Shown: positions 7,446 to 15,111 of the stretch, piece by piece | How the letters are laid out: each line of letters opens with the position of its first letter | Numbering within the stretch: position 1 is the first letter of the stretch | Assembly: GCF_014843845.1 (NCBI RefSeq) | Contig: NZ_JHQS01000056.1 | Coordinates: 62,001-126,000 of the forward strand | DNA: 64,000 bases | Direction: 5' to 3' | Source: Mesorhizobium amorphae | GTDB lineage: Bacteria > Pseudomonadota > Alphaproteobacteria > Rhizobiales > Rhizobiaceae | Notes under the pieces: generated by a model | Databases searched by the model: none | What the model saw: only the letters and a program-made list of their open reading frames with translations | What the model was told of the DNA's origin: nothing | Made by a program: the position numbers and the translations under genes

Positions 7446-8333
7446 TTAGAGCCGGTTCTCCGACAGCTTCGACCTCAGCCACCCGCCGAACGCCACCAGC
7501 ACCGGATGGCTCGTCTTGGCGTGCTCGGAAACCAGGAAATACGAGCGCGGCGATTTGATCGCGATGTCGAAGGGGCGCACCAGCCGGCCTTCGCTGAGCG
7601 CCCGGCGGCTGGTCAGTTCGTCGCCCATGGCGATGCCCTGGCCGGCGATCGCTGCCGAGAAGACCAGGTTCATGTCGGAAAAGAAGATGCCGCTTTCAGT
7701 GTCGGGGTTCTCCACCTTCGACAGCGCCAGCCAGCGCGCCCAGTCCTCCGTGTCGCCGAGGTGGAGCAGATTGGCGCGCAGCACGTCGGCCGGCTTGGAA
7801 AAACCGCCAACCTTGTTGAGCAGCGTCGGGCTGCACAGCGGCGTGAACGAGATCTCGCACAGCAGCTCGGCCGCCCGGTTCGGCCAGTTGCCGACGCCAA
7901 AGGCGATAAAGGCGTCGGCGTCCGGATTGCTGACATCGTCGAGACGCCGCGGCGTAAGGATGTGCAGCGCGACGTCCGGATACATCTGCCGGAACTCGCC
8001 GATGTGGGTGCATAGGAACAGCGAGGCGAAGCCCGGCGTGCAGGAGACGCTGAACGAACCGCCGACGCCGGTGCCGGCATGGCGCGTCACCGCGTCGCCG
8101 AGCACGGTGAGCGCCTTGCGCACGTCGCTGGCATAGCGCTGGCCGCGCGGCGTCAGCGCCACGCCCTTGCCGATGCGCTCCAGCAGGTCGAAGCCGAGGT
8201 CGCGCTCGAGCAGCCGCAACTGGTGGCTGACGGCGCTGCGGGTCAAGTGCAATTCGTCGGCGGCGCGCCACACGCTGCCGTGGCGGGCAAAGCTGTCGAG
8301 GGCGCGCAGCGCCTGGGTGGAGGGTATTCTCAA
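7446..8333 (-). CDS. LysR-family transcriptional regulator (GcvA-like)
   Basis: The 295-residue protein has the LysR N-terminal helix-turn-helix: LRALDSFARHGSVWRAADELHLTRSAVSHQLRLLERDLG at about residues 9-47. An effector-binding domain of the periplasmic-binding fold follows. The first start codon after an in-frame stop is TTG, with GAGG six bases before it, and the domain begins within six residues, so TTG is the real start. It is transcribed away from the M20 amidohydrolase gene and lies between that gene and the importer. A classic LysR arrangement would have it sense a pathway metabolite and control both sides. Confidence 0.9.
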   Translation of the reverse strand: MRIPSTQALRALDSFARHGSVWRAADELHLTRSAVSHQLRLLERDLGFDLLERIGKGVALTPRGQRYASDVRKALTVLGDAVTRHAGTGVGGSFSVSCTPGFASLFLCTHIGEFRQMYPDVALHILTPRRLDDVSNPDADAFIAFGVGNWPNRAAELLCEISFTPLCSPTLLNKVGGFSKPADVLRANLLHLGDTEDWARWLALSKVENPDTESGIFFSDMNLVFSAAIAGQGIAMGDELTSRRALSEGRLVRPFDIAIKSPRSYFLVSEHAKTSHPVLVAFGGWLRSKLSENRL

Positions 8334-8343
8334 GAAGCCTCAG

Positions 8344-8358
8344 GTGAACCGAATTTGC
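8344..8358 (+). promoter_or_regulatory. Putative LysR operator in the divergent promoter
   Basis: GTGAACCGAATTTGC lies 10 bp from the LysR start and 57 bp before the amidohydrolase start. A near match sits upstream of the importer at 7420-7434. Its position would allow autorepression and activation of the divergent genes. Confidence 0.4.
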
Positions 8359-8415
8359 ATGAGCCGGGAAAACATATCACTTTTTGGAAAGCCGCTTCAC
8401 TGCTTTCTTTGACGG

Positions 8416-10020
8416 ATGGAGAAACCGGTGACGACCTCGGCGCAAGCGACCGCGCTTGCCTGCATCGACGGCATCCAGCCGCTGCTGTCGGTGTGGACGC
8501 GCACCATCTTCGACTTCGGCGAGACCGCCTGGCGCGAATACCAGTCGGCCGCCTGGTATGTCGATCGGCTGAAGCGCGAGGGCTTTTCTGTCGAGGAAGG
8601 CTCGGGCGGCATGCCGACCGCATTTTGTGCCCATTGGACGAACGGCGTCGGCCCGACCATCGGCATGTATGCCGAATATGATGCCGTGCCCGGCAATTGT
8701 CAGGACGCGGCGACGGTGCAGCGTCCGCGCCCGGGCCTCGGCCGCGAGGCCGGCGGCCACACCGATCCGCATTCGGGGCTGGGCATTGCCAGTCTCGGCG
8801 GCTTGCTCGCCACCAAGGCGGCGATGCAGCAGCACGACATTCCGGGCACGTTGCGCTTCACCGGCGAGCCGGCCGAGAAGGTGAGGGGATCGAAGCCGAT
8901 CCATGCGGCGAAAGGCTATTATGACGGTCTCGCCGGCATGATCTCCTTCCACCCTTTCTACATGCTGCCGCTCTGCAACACGGCGCGCTGGGACACGCAT
9001 TGCGGTGCCGCCTACGCGATGATCTACCGTTTCATCTGCGACCGGCCGGAGCGCTGGGCGAGGCCGGCCGGCGGCGCGGCCCCCATCCCGCAGTCGCATT
9101 CCGCGATCAGGGCGCCCGGCGCCAACGACGCGCTGATGATGATGTACATGGCCTCGAAGGCGCTGCGCGATTCCATGCTGCCGCACCAGGGCGGCTGGTC
9201 GATCAGCGAGGCGATCCTGACCGCCGGGCAGGCAACCGCCGACAATCTGCCGGCGGGGCTCTCCGAGATCCAGTACATGATCCGCGTGCCGACGCTCGAG
9301 ATGGCCGAGCAGGTCACCGCCGTGCTCGACCGCAACGCCGAAGCCGCCGCGACGATGAGCGGCTGCCGCTACGAGCGGCATTTTGTGTCGAAGTCGCGGC
9401 CGGGGCTCGCCAACCACGCCATGGCCGGCATTGCCTATGAGGCACTGTCGGCGGTCGGTCCGCCCCGCTGGGACGAAGACGCCAAGGCGGTCGCGCGCGA
9501 GATCCAGGTCAATGCCGGCCGCATGGGAAGCGACGAGCCGTTCATCGACGAACTGGAGCGGCTGATCGAGCCGCAGGCGGCGGAAGCCATCCTGCGCCGC
9601 GACCTGCCGCCTTCGCAGGTGAATTCGACCTCCGATGACTACACCGACATGTCGTGGCACGCGCCGACGGCGCGTTTCTATGTCGCCCGCCCGGCGCTGC
9701 GCTCGGAGACCGGCTATCCCTATCCGTCCTGGGTGATGAATGCGCTGGGCGGCATCCCCGCCACCATCGACCCGATGGTCATCTGTGCGGCGAAGACGAT
9801 CGCGCTATCGGCCCTTCGTCTGCTCGAAGACAAGGCCGCCCGCGACGCGGCGATGGATGAATTCGTCGCCCGCACCGGCGGTGGCATTGGCGGCACGAAC
9901 TGGATCGCGCCGCTCTGCGACTACGAACCGCCGATCAACTTCCGCTGGCCGGAATATGTCACCACACCGCGCGGGCGCGACTGGTGGATACCGAGCGGCC
10001 AACCCAATCAAACCGCATGA
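8416..10020 (+). CDS. M20-family metallo-amidohydrolase (AbgB-like)
   Basis: The 534-residue protein resembles the AbgB branch of M20 peptidases and aminoacylases. It contains TIGMYAEYDAVPGN near residue 80, which fits the EYDALP motif, and a GGHTDPHSGLG segment near 115 in place of the usual CGHD/HxxG metal site. TGEPAEKVRGSKP follows near 154, in place of the PAEE(G) motif. Family members cut amide bonds of N-acyl or p-aminobenzoyl amino acids using two zinc ions. Several metal-site residues look non-standard, so the chemistry may be unusual. An alternative GTG start at 8428 has a better-spaced GGAG than the ATG. It is co-directional with the next gene, 21 bp away. Confidence 0.8.
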   Translation: MEKPVTTSAQATALACIDGIQPLLSVWTRTIFDFGETAWREYQSAAWYVDRLKREGFSVEEGSGGMPTAFCAHWTNGVGPTIGMYAEYDAVPGNCQDAATVQRPRPGLGREAGGHTDPHSGLGIASLGGLLATKAAMQQHDIPGTLRFTGEPAEKVRGSKPIHAAKGYYDGLAGMISFHPFYMLPLCNTARWDTHCGAAYAMIYRFICDRPERWARPAGGAAPIPQSHSAIRAPGANDALMMMYMASKALRDSMLPHQGGWSISEAILTAGQATADNLPAGLSEIQYMIRVPTLEMAEQVTAVLDRNAEAAATMSGCRYERHFVSKSRPGLANHAMAGIAYEALSAVGPPRWDEDAKAVAREIQVNAGRMGSDEPFIDELERLIEPQAAEAILRRDLPPSQVNSTSDDYTDMSWHAPTARFYVARPALRSETGYPYPSWVMNALGGIPATIDPMVICAAKTIALSALRLLEDKAARDAAMDEFVARTGGGIGGTNWIAPLCDYEPPINFRWPEYVTTPRGRDWWIPSGQPNQTA

Positions 10021-10041
10021 TCAAAGCACGAGGAGAACCCC

Positions 10042-10974
10042 ATGACCGTCCATGACCGCATCGTCGCCGAACCGTTCTCGCTGCAGCGCCGCAACCCGGC
10101 CGGCGGCACCAAGCCGCTAACCGCCTGGGGCTTCGCTAACGAGACCGACGTCTTGACCGACGTGCTGCTCGGCTCGCCCAATTTCCTGCGCCATCTGTCG
10201 ACCAGCTCGCTGTCGCGCAAGCATCTGCGCGAGGCGCCCTGCAACGTCCAGATCGCGCAGGCGCAGCACAAGGACCTCGTCGCCGCCTATGAGCATTTCG
10301 GCGTCAACATCCACTGGCACGAGCCGACGCCGGAACTGCCGATGCAGGTCTATTCGCGCGACTCCAGCGTCATGACGCCTTATGGCGCCTTCATCACCGC
10401 CATGGCCAATTGGTGGCGGCGCGGCGAGAACTATGCCGCCATCCGCACCTATGAAAAGCTCGGCATCCCGATCTACGACATGGTCACCGCCGGCACCTTC
10501 GAGGGCGGCGATTTCAACGTCATCGAGGAGGGCGTCGTGCTGATCGGCTGCGGCGGCGCCCGTACCCAGGAAGAGGGCGCCCGCCAGGTGCAGGCCTGGT
10601 TCGACAAGGAAGGCTGGGAAACCCGCATCGCCTTCATCGACGAATACTACGTCCATATCGACCTGATGGTGGTGCCGATCGCCGAGAAGCTGACCGCCGT
10701 CTGCCTCGCCTGCACCGAGCCCGGCATCGTCGACTGGCTGAAGGGCAAGGGCCACGAGATCATCGACGTGCCCTTCCAGGACACGATGGCGCTCGGCTGC
10801 AACTTCATGTCGCTGGGCAAGGACAGGGTGATCGCGCCGACCTCCAGCCAGACGCTGATCGGCCAGCTCAGGGCGCGCGGCTTCGAGGTGGCGGCGATCG
10901 ACATGAGCGAGATCTCCAAGACCGGCGGCGGCATCCACTGCATGGCGCAGGCGCTGAAGCGTGAGCCGGCGTAG
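10042..10974 (+). CDS. Arginine-deiminase-superfamily guanidino-modifying hydrolase
   Basis: The 310-residue protein has the pentein-fold catalytic set: YSRD with Asp107, EGGD at 154-157, HID with His205, and the nucleophile Cys300 in GGGIHCMAQ. Arginine deiminases, dimethylarginine hydrolases and related amidinohydrolases use this Cys/His/Asp arrangement to remove ammonia or an amine from a guanidino carbon. At 310 residues it is nearer to the short amidinohydrolases than to the roughly 410-residue arginine deiminases. AGGAGAACCCC precedes the ATG. It follows the amidohydrolase gene and is probably in the same transcript, which suggests that an acylated guanidino compound is first deacylated and then hydrolysed. 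Confidence 0.85.
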   Translation: MTVHDRIVAEPFSLQRRNPAGGTKPLTAWGFANETDVLTDVLLGSPNFLRHLSTSSLSRKHLREAPCNVQIAQAQHKDLVAAYEHFGVNIHWHEPTPELPMQVYSRDSSVMTPYGAFITAMANWWRRGENYAAIRTYEKLGIPIYDMVTAGTFEGGDFNVIEEGVVLIGCGGARTQEEGARQVQAWFDKEGWETRIAFIDEYYVHIDLMVVPIAEKLTAVCLACTEPGIVDWLKGKGHEIIDVPFQDTMALGCNFMSLGKDRVIAPTSSQTLIGQLRARGFEVAAIDMSEISKTGGGIHCMAQALKREPA

Positions 10975-11065
10975 GGGCGGTTCGCATAACTTGCGCGACG
11001 GCTAACATAAGAGCACACTTAAAAAATCAGGGAGGGGCGCTCACCAGCAAAAACGGGAGGAAACC

Positions 11066-12505
11066 ATGACGGGCATGAGCCTCACCACGCTTGAACGCGG
11101 CAAGACGATAATCGATGCCGCGGCCCTCGAAGCACTTTCGGCACAGATACGCGGCACGGTGCTGCGGGAAGGCGACGCCGCCTACGATGACGCACGCAGC
11201 ATCTGGAATGCGATGGTCGACCGGCGGCCAGGCCTGATCGTCTGTTGCGTCGGCGCCTCCGACGTCGTCGTCGCCGTGAATTTTGCCAGGGAAAACGGAC
11301 TTCTCGTCTCCGTGCGCGGCGGCGGCCACAACATCGCCGGCAGCGCCGTCTGCGATGGCGGCCTGATGATCGATCTGTCCATGATGAAGTCGGTGCGGGT
11401 CGATGTCGCGGCGCGGCGGGCCTGGGTCGGACCCGGCGCCACGCTTGCCGATGTCGACCGCGAAACACAGGCCTTCGGACTGGCGGTGCCGACCGGCATC
11501 AACTCGACCACAGGCATTGCCGGCCTGACGCTGGGCGGCGGCTTTGGCTGGATCACCCGCAAATTCGGGCTGACCATCGACAATCTCGTCTCCGCTGACG
11601 TGGTCACCGCCGACGGCAAGCTGCTGCGCGCCAGCCACAACGAAAATCCCGACCTGTTCTGGGCGCTGCGCGGCGGTGGCGGCAATTTCGGCGTCGTCAC
11701 GGCGTTCGAGTTCCAACTCCACCAGTTCGGGCCGCAAGTGCTGTCGGGGCTTGTCGTCCATCCGTTCGCCGATGCCGACAAGGTGCTGCGCGAATATCGC
11801 AAGGCGCTGGAAACCGCGCCCGACGAACTGACCTGCTGGGTGGTCATGCGGCAGGCCCCGCCGCTGCCCTTCCTGCCGGAGGAATGGCACGGCAAGGAGG
11901 TGCTGGTGCTGGCCATGTGCTATTGCGGCGACATCCAGACCGGCGAAAAGGCGACGCAGACGCTTCGCGCCATCGGTACGCCGATCGCCGACGTCGTCGG
12001 CCCCAATCCGTTCACCGGCTGGCAGCAGGCCTTCGACCCGCTGCTTGCGCCCGGCGCCCGCAACTACTGGAAGAGCCATGACTTCACGGAGCTTTCCGAC
12101 AGTGCGATCGAGGTCACCACGGCGGCTGTATCCCAGCTTCCGGGTCCCGAATGCGAAATATTCTTCGGCCATGTCGGCGGGGCGGCGGGCCGCGTCAGGG
12201 CAGATGAAACGGCGTTCCCGCAGCGCAGCTCGCATTTCGTCATGAACGTCCACGCCCGCTGGCGCGAGCCGGCAATGGACAAGGCCTGCATCGACTGGGC
12301 CCGCGGCATTTATGAAGCTGCACGGCCCTATGCCGCCGGCACGGCCTATGTGAACTTCATGCCGGAGGACGAGATCGACCGGGTCGAAGCGGCCTATGGC
12401 GACAACTATCGCCGGCTGCTGGAGATCAAGCAGCGCTACGACCCGCAGAACCTGTTCCGCATGAACCAGAACCTGCGTCCGAAGGAAGGTCTGCGCGCCG
12501 CCTGA
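11066..12505 (+). CDS. FAD-linked oxidase, berberine-bridge-enzyme-like
   Basis: The 479-residue protein has an N-terminal PCMH-type FAD domain with RGGGHNIAG at residues 84-92. His88 is the usual covalent FAD attachment. TGIAGLTLGGGFGWI follows near 150-165, and the C-terminal BBE segment YDPQNLFRMNQNLRP closes the protein. Where two-point enzymes carry a second attachment Cys this one reads GINSTTG, so a single covalent link is expected. Family members oxidise sugars, alcohols or alkaloid-like substrates with oxygen. It is a single gene, ending in a strong hairpin. The substrate is unknown. Confidence 0.88.
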   Translation: MTGMSLTTLERGKTIIDAAALEALSAQIRGTVLREGDAAYDDARSIWNAMVDRRPGLIVCCVGASDVVVAVNFARENGLLVSVRGGGHNIAGSAVCDGGLMIDLSMMKSVRVDVAARRAWVGPGATLADVDRETQAFGLAVPTGINSTTGIAGLTLGGGFGWITRKFGLTIDNLVSADVVTADGKLLRASHNENPDLFWALRGGGGNFGVVTAFEFQLHQFGPQVLSGLVVHPFADADKVLREYRKALETAPDELTCWVVMRQAPPLPFLPEEWHGKEVLVLAMCYCGDIQTGEKATQTLRAIGTPIADVVGPNPFTGWQQAFDPLLAPGARNYWKSHDFTELSDSAIEVTTAAVSQLPGPECEIFFGHVGGAAGRVRADETAFPQRSSHFVMNVHARWREPAMDKACIDWARGIYEAARPYAAGTAYVNFMPEDEIDRVEAAYGDNYRRLLEIKQRYDPQNLFRMNQNLRPKEGLRAA

Positions 12506-12520
12506 GACCGGCATCCGTCC

Positions 12521-12548
12521 GGGACGGCGCGGGCAGCCGCGCCGTCCC
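12521..12548 (+). terminator. Perfect 12-bp stem-loop after the FAD oxidase
   Basis: GGGACGGCGCGG, a 4-nt loop and CCGCGCCGTCCC form a perfect stem, 16 bp past the stop codon and between converging genes. There is no T-run. GC-rich hairpins without U-tracts are common transcript ends in this group. Confidence 0.65.
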
Positions 12549-12579
12549 GCCAATGGATTGCACGGTGGCGGCGCGGCCG

Positions 12580-12789
12580 TCAGCCCAGGACCGGCGGCGT
12601 GTCGTCATAGCTCAGCGTCACCAGTTCGGGGTGGCGGTGGGCAAGCGCGACGATCTGCGTCTCCAGCTCGCAATTATAGGCCATCAGCGCCTTCACCGTT
12701 TCGAGTGGGCTGGCGTAGCGGGCGATCAGCTTTTCCGCCTCGGCGTGAAGCTCCGCCTCGGCGTCGGGGTCGAGATGCAGGATGCTCAT
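12580..12789 (-). CDS. Small helical protein, paralogue of the preceding gene
   Basis: The 69-residue protein starts MSILHLDPDAEAELHAEAEK and then runs LIARYASPLETVKALMAYN. It aligns without large gaps to the product of 12786-12962: LDPDAEAELHAEAEKLIARY against LDSRQEAALQATAENFIAHY, followed by an ALM/ALK-type helix. Predicted all-helical, cytoplasmic and acidic. Its ATG overlaps the upstream TGA by four bases, so translation is coupled. I do not recognise a family. The pair may form a heterodimer; that is inference. Confidence 0.7.
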   Translation of the reverse strand: MSILHLDPDAEAELHAEAEKLIARYASPLETVKALMAYNCELETQIVALAHRHPELVTLSYDDTPPVLG

Positions 12790-12962
12790 TGCGGCCGCCT
12801 CGGCGCCGAGAGCGCATCGAGGCGCTGCTGCAAATGTCCGTTGAGCACGATCATTTCCTTCAGGGCTTTCACCGCATCGCCCTTGTAGTGCGCGATGAAA
12901 TTTTCGGCGGTTGCCTGCAATGCCGCCTCCTGGCGGCTATCCAGTGTCACGATCTGGTCCAT
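12786..12962 (-). CDS. Small helical protein, first of a tandem overlapping pair
   Basis: The 58-residue protein MDQIVTLDSRQEAALQATAE ends SAPRRPQ and resembles the next gene's product. The ATG at 12962 has AAGGAGGTG nine bases before it, which rules out the longer frame from 13001. The gene is the leader of a two-gene unit with a 4-bp ATGA overlap. An AT-rich 101-bp gap separates it from the divergent gene at 13064, so promoters for both should lie there. The function is unknown. Confidence 0.75.
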   Translation of the reverse strand: MDQIVTLDSRQEAALQATAENFIAHYKGDAVKALKEMIVLNGHLQQRLDALSAPRRPQ

Positions 12963-13063
12963 GTCAAACACCTCCTTGAACCTGGTGCCGACAGTGAACA
13001 AAAAGGGAACAAAAATGTCAAGGTCGAATTGACTTTGTCAGGAATGAGTTCCTATTTTTAGCA

Positions 13064-13384
13064 ATGCCTGATACGGATGGAAGACGAAAGCGCGGCAACG
13101 CCTGGACGCTCGGCAAATCGCACGAGAGAGGCGATCTCATCCTCATCCGCTGCGGTCACTGCAACATCAAGCGCTGGTATGAGCCGTCCGATCTGATCAG
13201 GCTGTTCGGCGATGTCGACATCGACCTGATTGACGGTCACATGCTTTGCGAACAGTGCCGCAACAAGGAATTCGTCCGTGCCGAAGCCCGGCACCTCACC
13301 GCACGGGAACGCGTCGGTATCCGGGTGCGGCGTCTGGCCGAGATAAGGGTGGTTCGCCGGGTGGTGTGGAAGGATGAAGAATGA
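13064..13384 (+). CDS. Small protein with a two-CxxC zinc-ribbon-like motif
   Basis: The 106-residue protein has CGHC near residues 30-33 and CEQC near 62-65, about 28 residues apart, which fits a zinc ribbon or knuckle. Many basic residues follow, including REAR- and RVRRL-type runs. It may bind zinc and perhaps nucleic acid or another protein; no family name comes to mind. It is transcribed divergently from the tandem small-gene pair at 12786-12962. Confidence 0.65.
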   Translation: MPDTDGRRKRGNAWTLGKSHERGDLILIRCGHCNIKRWYEPSDLIRLFGDVDIDLIDGHMLCEQCRNKEFVRAEARHLTARERVGIRVRRLAEIRVVRRVVWKDEE

Positions 13385-13468
13385 GGAGCGCGGACAACGC
13401 CCCCGTTTCCCTCGTCAACAACACATCGCCCGCGCCGCTCGGGTTGGCGTGGTGGTGGGCCTCGGCGA

Positions 13469-14341
13469 TTACCGCGGCTGATAATCATCGAACCAGAATG
13501 ATGAGTGGCGTCGCGAGATTGTTCCCACCGACGGCAAGGGAAAATGCGACGTCATGACGATGCGGCCATTGTCCGAGCAAGCCTCCAGGAATGCCCACCG
13601 CGTCCGACGTGCCTGATCAGGGTCCGCGTCGTACAGAAAGTTCCAGTCGGGGTAAATGCACTGCATCGGCCAATGCATGAGATCGCCGGAAAACACTGCC
13701 CCTACGCCTCGAGATCTCAGGCCGATGGCTACGTGCCCCATGGTGTGGCCCGGCGTCGGCTCCAGCCACACTTCGCCATCGAGTTCATGGTCCATATCGA
13801 CAAGCACAGCCCGGCCAGCCTCGACGATTGGCAGTACATTGTCCTCATAAGTCCGTGTGGCATCGCCGGAGGCCGCCTGTGCAGCCTCGTACTCGCGCCG
13901 CGCCATGATGTAGCGGGCGTTGGGGAATGTCGGTATCCAACGTCCGTCCACCAATCGTGTGTTCCAGCCGCAATGGTCGACATGAAGATGGGTGCACAGC
14001 ACGTAGTCGATCTGCTCGGGAGCAACACCGGCATTCGCCAGCCGCTCCAAAAAGGTACCATCATTGCGGCGATGCCAATGCGGGAAGTCTGCGATCGTCT
14101 TGTCGTTGCCGACGCAACCGTCGACCAGAATGGTGTGGCGTCCGGTACGAACCAGAAAACTCTGGATGGGAAGAATAAGCCGGCCGGTTGCCGGCGATAT
14201 CAATCGGGGCGTGAGCCAATTGAGATGCGGTGCGAGTGCTTCGTCGGTGCAGTCGGGGAACCATTCCGACGGCGTCCGCAGCGGGTCGCACATCTCCAGA
14301 ATTCTGGTTACCCAAATATCCCCGATTCTCCAGGCATCCAT
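13469..14341 (-). CDS. Metallo-beta-lactamase-fold hydrolase
   Basis: The 290-residue protein has the MBL metal motif THLHVDHCGW (histidines 118, 120, 123 and Asp122), a TPGHTMGHVAI segment near 195, and SGDLMHWP near 220 that supplies the bridging aspartate. The spacing resembles the AttM/AiiA-like branch, which contains N-acyl-homoserine lactonases and other lactonases. That activity is only a possibility. The ATG at 14341 is preferred because AAGAAGGA precedes it; an ATG at 14398 without such a site would add 19 residues. It is followed upstream by a TetR gene on the same strand, 82 bp away. Confidence 0.85.
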   Translation of the reverse strand: MDAWRIGDIWVTRILEMCDPLRTPSEWFPDCTDEALAPHLNWLTPRLISPATGRLILPIQSFLVRTGRHTILVDGCVGNDKTIADFPHWHRRNDGTFLERLANAGVAPEQIDYVLCTHLHVDHCGWNTRLVDGRWIPTFPNARYIMARREYEAAQAASGDATRTYEDNVLPIVEAGRAVLVDMDHELDGEVWLEPTPGHTMGHVAIGLRSRGVGAVFSGDLMHWPMQCIYPDWNFLYDADPDQARRTRWAFLEACSDNGRIVMTSHFPLPSVGTISRRHSSFWFDDYQPR

Positions 14342-14423
14342 CGGTGCGATCCTTCTTCGATCCAGGGACGGAACGATAGATATAACATTTGCGGCCATCT
14401 GGCGTCAGAACATCGCGCCGCGC

Positions 14424-14987
14424 TCACTGCGTCAGCGACCGCGCCGCATCTGCTCCTGCGGCAAGGATACGATCCGACAATTCCGTCCCCTCCACGGCAC
14501 GGGCCAGTTGAAGAGCGCCAATGAGGGTTGCAAAGATGCCGAGCGCAACGCTCTCCGGATGAGGGGTTCGCGGCGGTAGATCCGCCGACACCTGGCGCAC
14601 CAGGGTCAGCAAACGCTCGGTATAGAGTTGACGCGTTTCGGCTGGCTCGCGCGCGATTTCCGGCAGCAACGCGGCCGAAGCGCAGCCTTTCCCAGGATTG
14701 TCTCGGTGCGCCGCCGACAGATATGCGTCTATGGCCATTGTCAGACCGCCGGAGGCCAATGCTTCCCGTATCTGGTCGGATTGATCCTCCAGGGCCGCCG
14801 CCACGGTTTGACGGACAAGCGCCGCCTTGGATTGAAAGTGGGGATAGAAGGCCCCGTTCGTCAGCCCGGCGTCGCTCATGATTTTTGCGAGCCCCGACGC
14901 CGCGATGCCGTCACACCGAAAACGCTCAGTGGCGACCTCCATGATCCGGCCGCGCGATGCGTCCTTTCGACCCTTTTCGTAGCGCAT
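14424..14987 (-). CDS. TetR-family transcriptional repressor
   Basis: The 187-residue protein has the TetR helix-turn-helix at about residues 11-55, with RGRIMEVATERFRCDGIAA then LAKIMSDAGLTNGAFYPHFQ. The C-terminal ligand domain contains the GCASAALLPEIARE stretch seen in AcrR/YcdC-like members. The ATG at 14987 has AAAGGAGAG six bases before it. The gene is divergent from a short-chain dehydrogenase at 15112, and an operator-like palindrome lies between them. It probably represses both that gene and itself, and perhaps the MBL hydrolase downstream. Confidence 0.88.
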   Translation of the reverse strand: MRYEKGRKDASRGRIMEVATERFRCDGIAASGLAKIMSDAGLTNGAFYPHFQSKAALVRQTVAAALEDQSDQIREALASGGLTMAIDAYLSAAHRDNPGKGCASAALLPEIAREPAETRQLYTERLLTLVRQVSADLPPRTPHPESVALGIFATLIGALQLARAVEGTELSDRILAAGADAARSLTQ

Positions 14988-15014
14988 GGTCTCTCCTTTC
15001 AGATTTGCCATTGC

Positions 15015-15048
15015 ATTATGATCATAATCTGATATTACAATCATAATC
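15015..15048. promoter_or_regulatory. Candidate TetR operator in the TetR/SDR divergent region
   Basis: ATTATGATCATAAT (15015-15028) is a perfect 14-bp palindrome. Its right half, ATCATAATC (15021-15029), recurs exactly at 15040-15048, 19 bp away, about two helical turns. The region is far more AT-rich than its surroundings and lies between the divergent starts at 14987 and 15112. Confidence 0.6.
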
Positions 15049-15111
15049 CAATCGGTAGAAACAAGCTAGATCCTTTTGGTGGCAATCCACTCTGAGAGAA
15101 GGAAAACGAAA

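Noticed and set aside
8377..9660. Long minus-strand frame opposite the M20 gene
   Set aside because: Its composition is His/Arg/Gly-rich without motifs, typical of an antisense shadow; the plus-strand frame has clear family marks.
13469..14341. Firm call as an N-acyl-homoserine lactonase
   Set aside because: The HxHxDH motif is common to many MBL hydrolases, and no quorum-sensing genes are adjacent.
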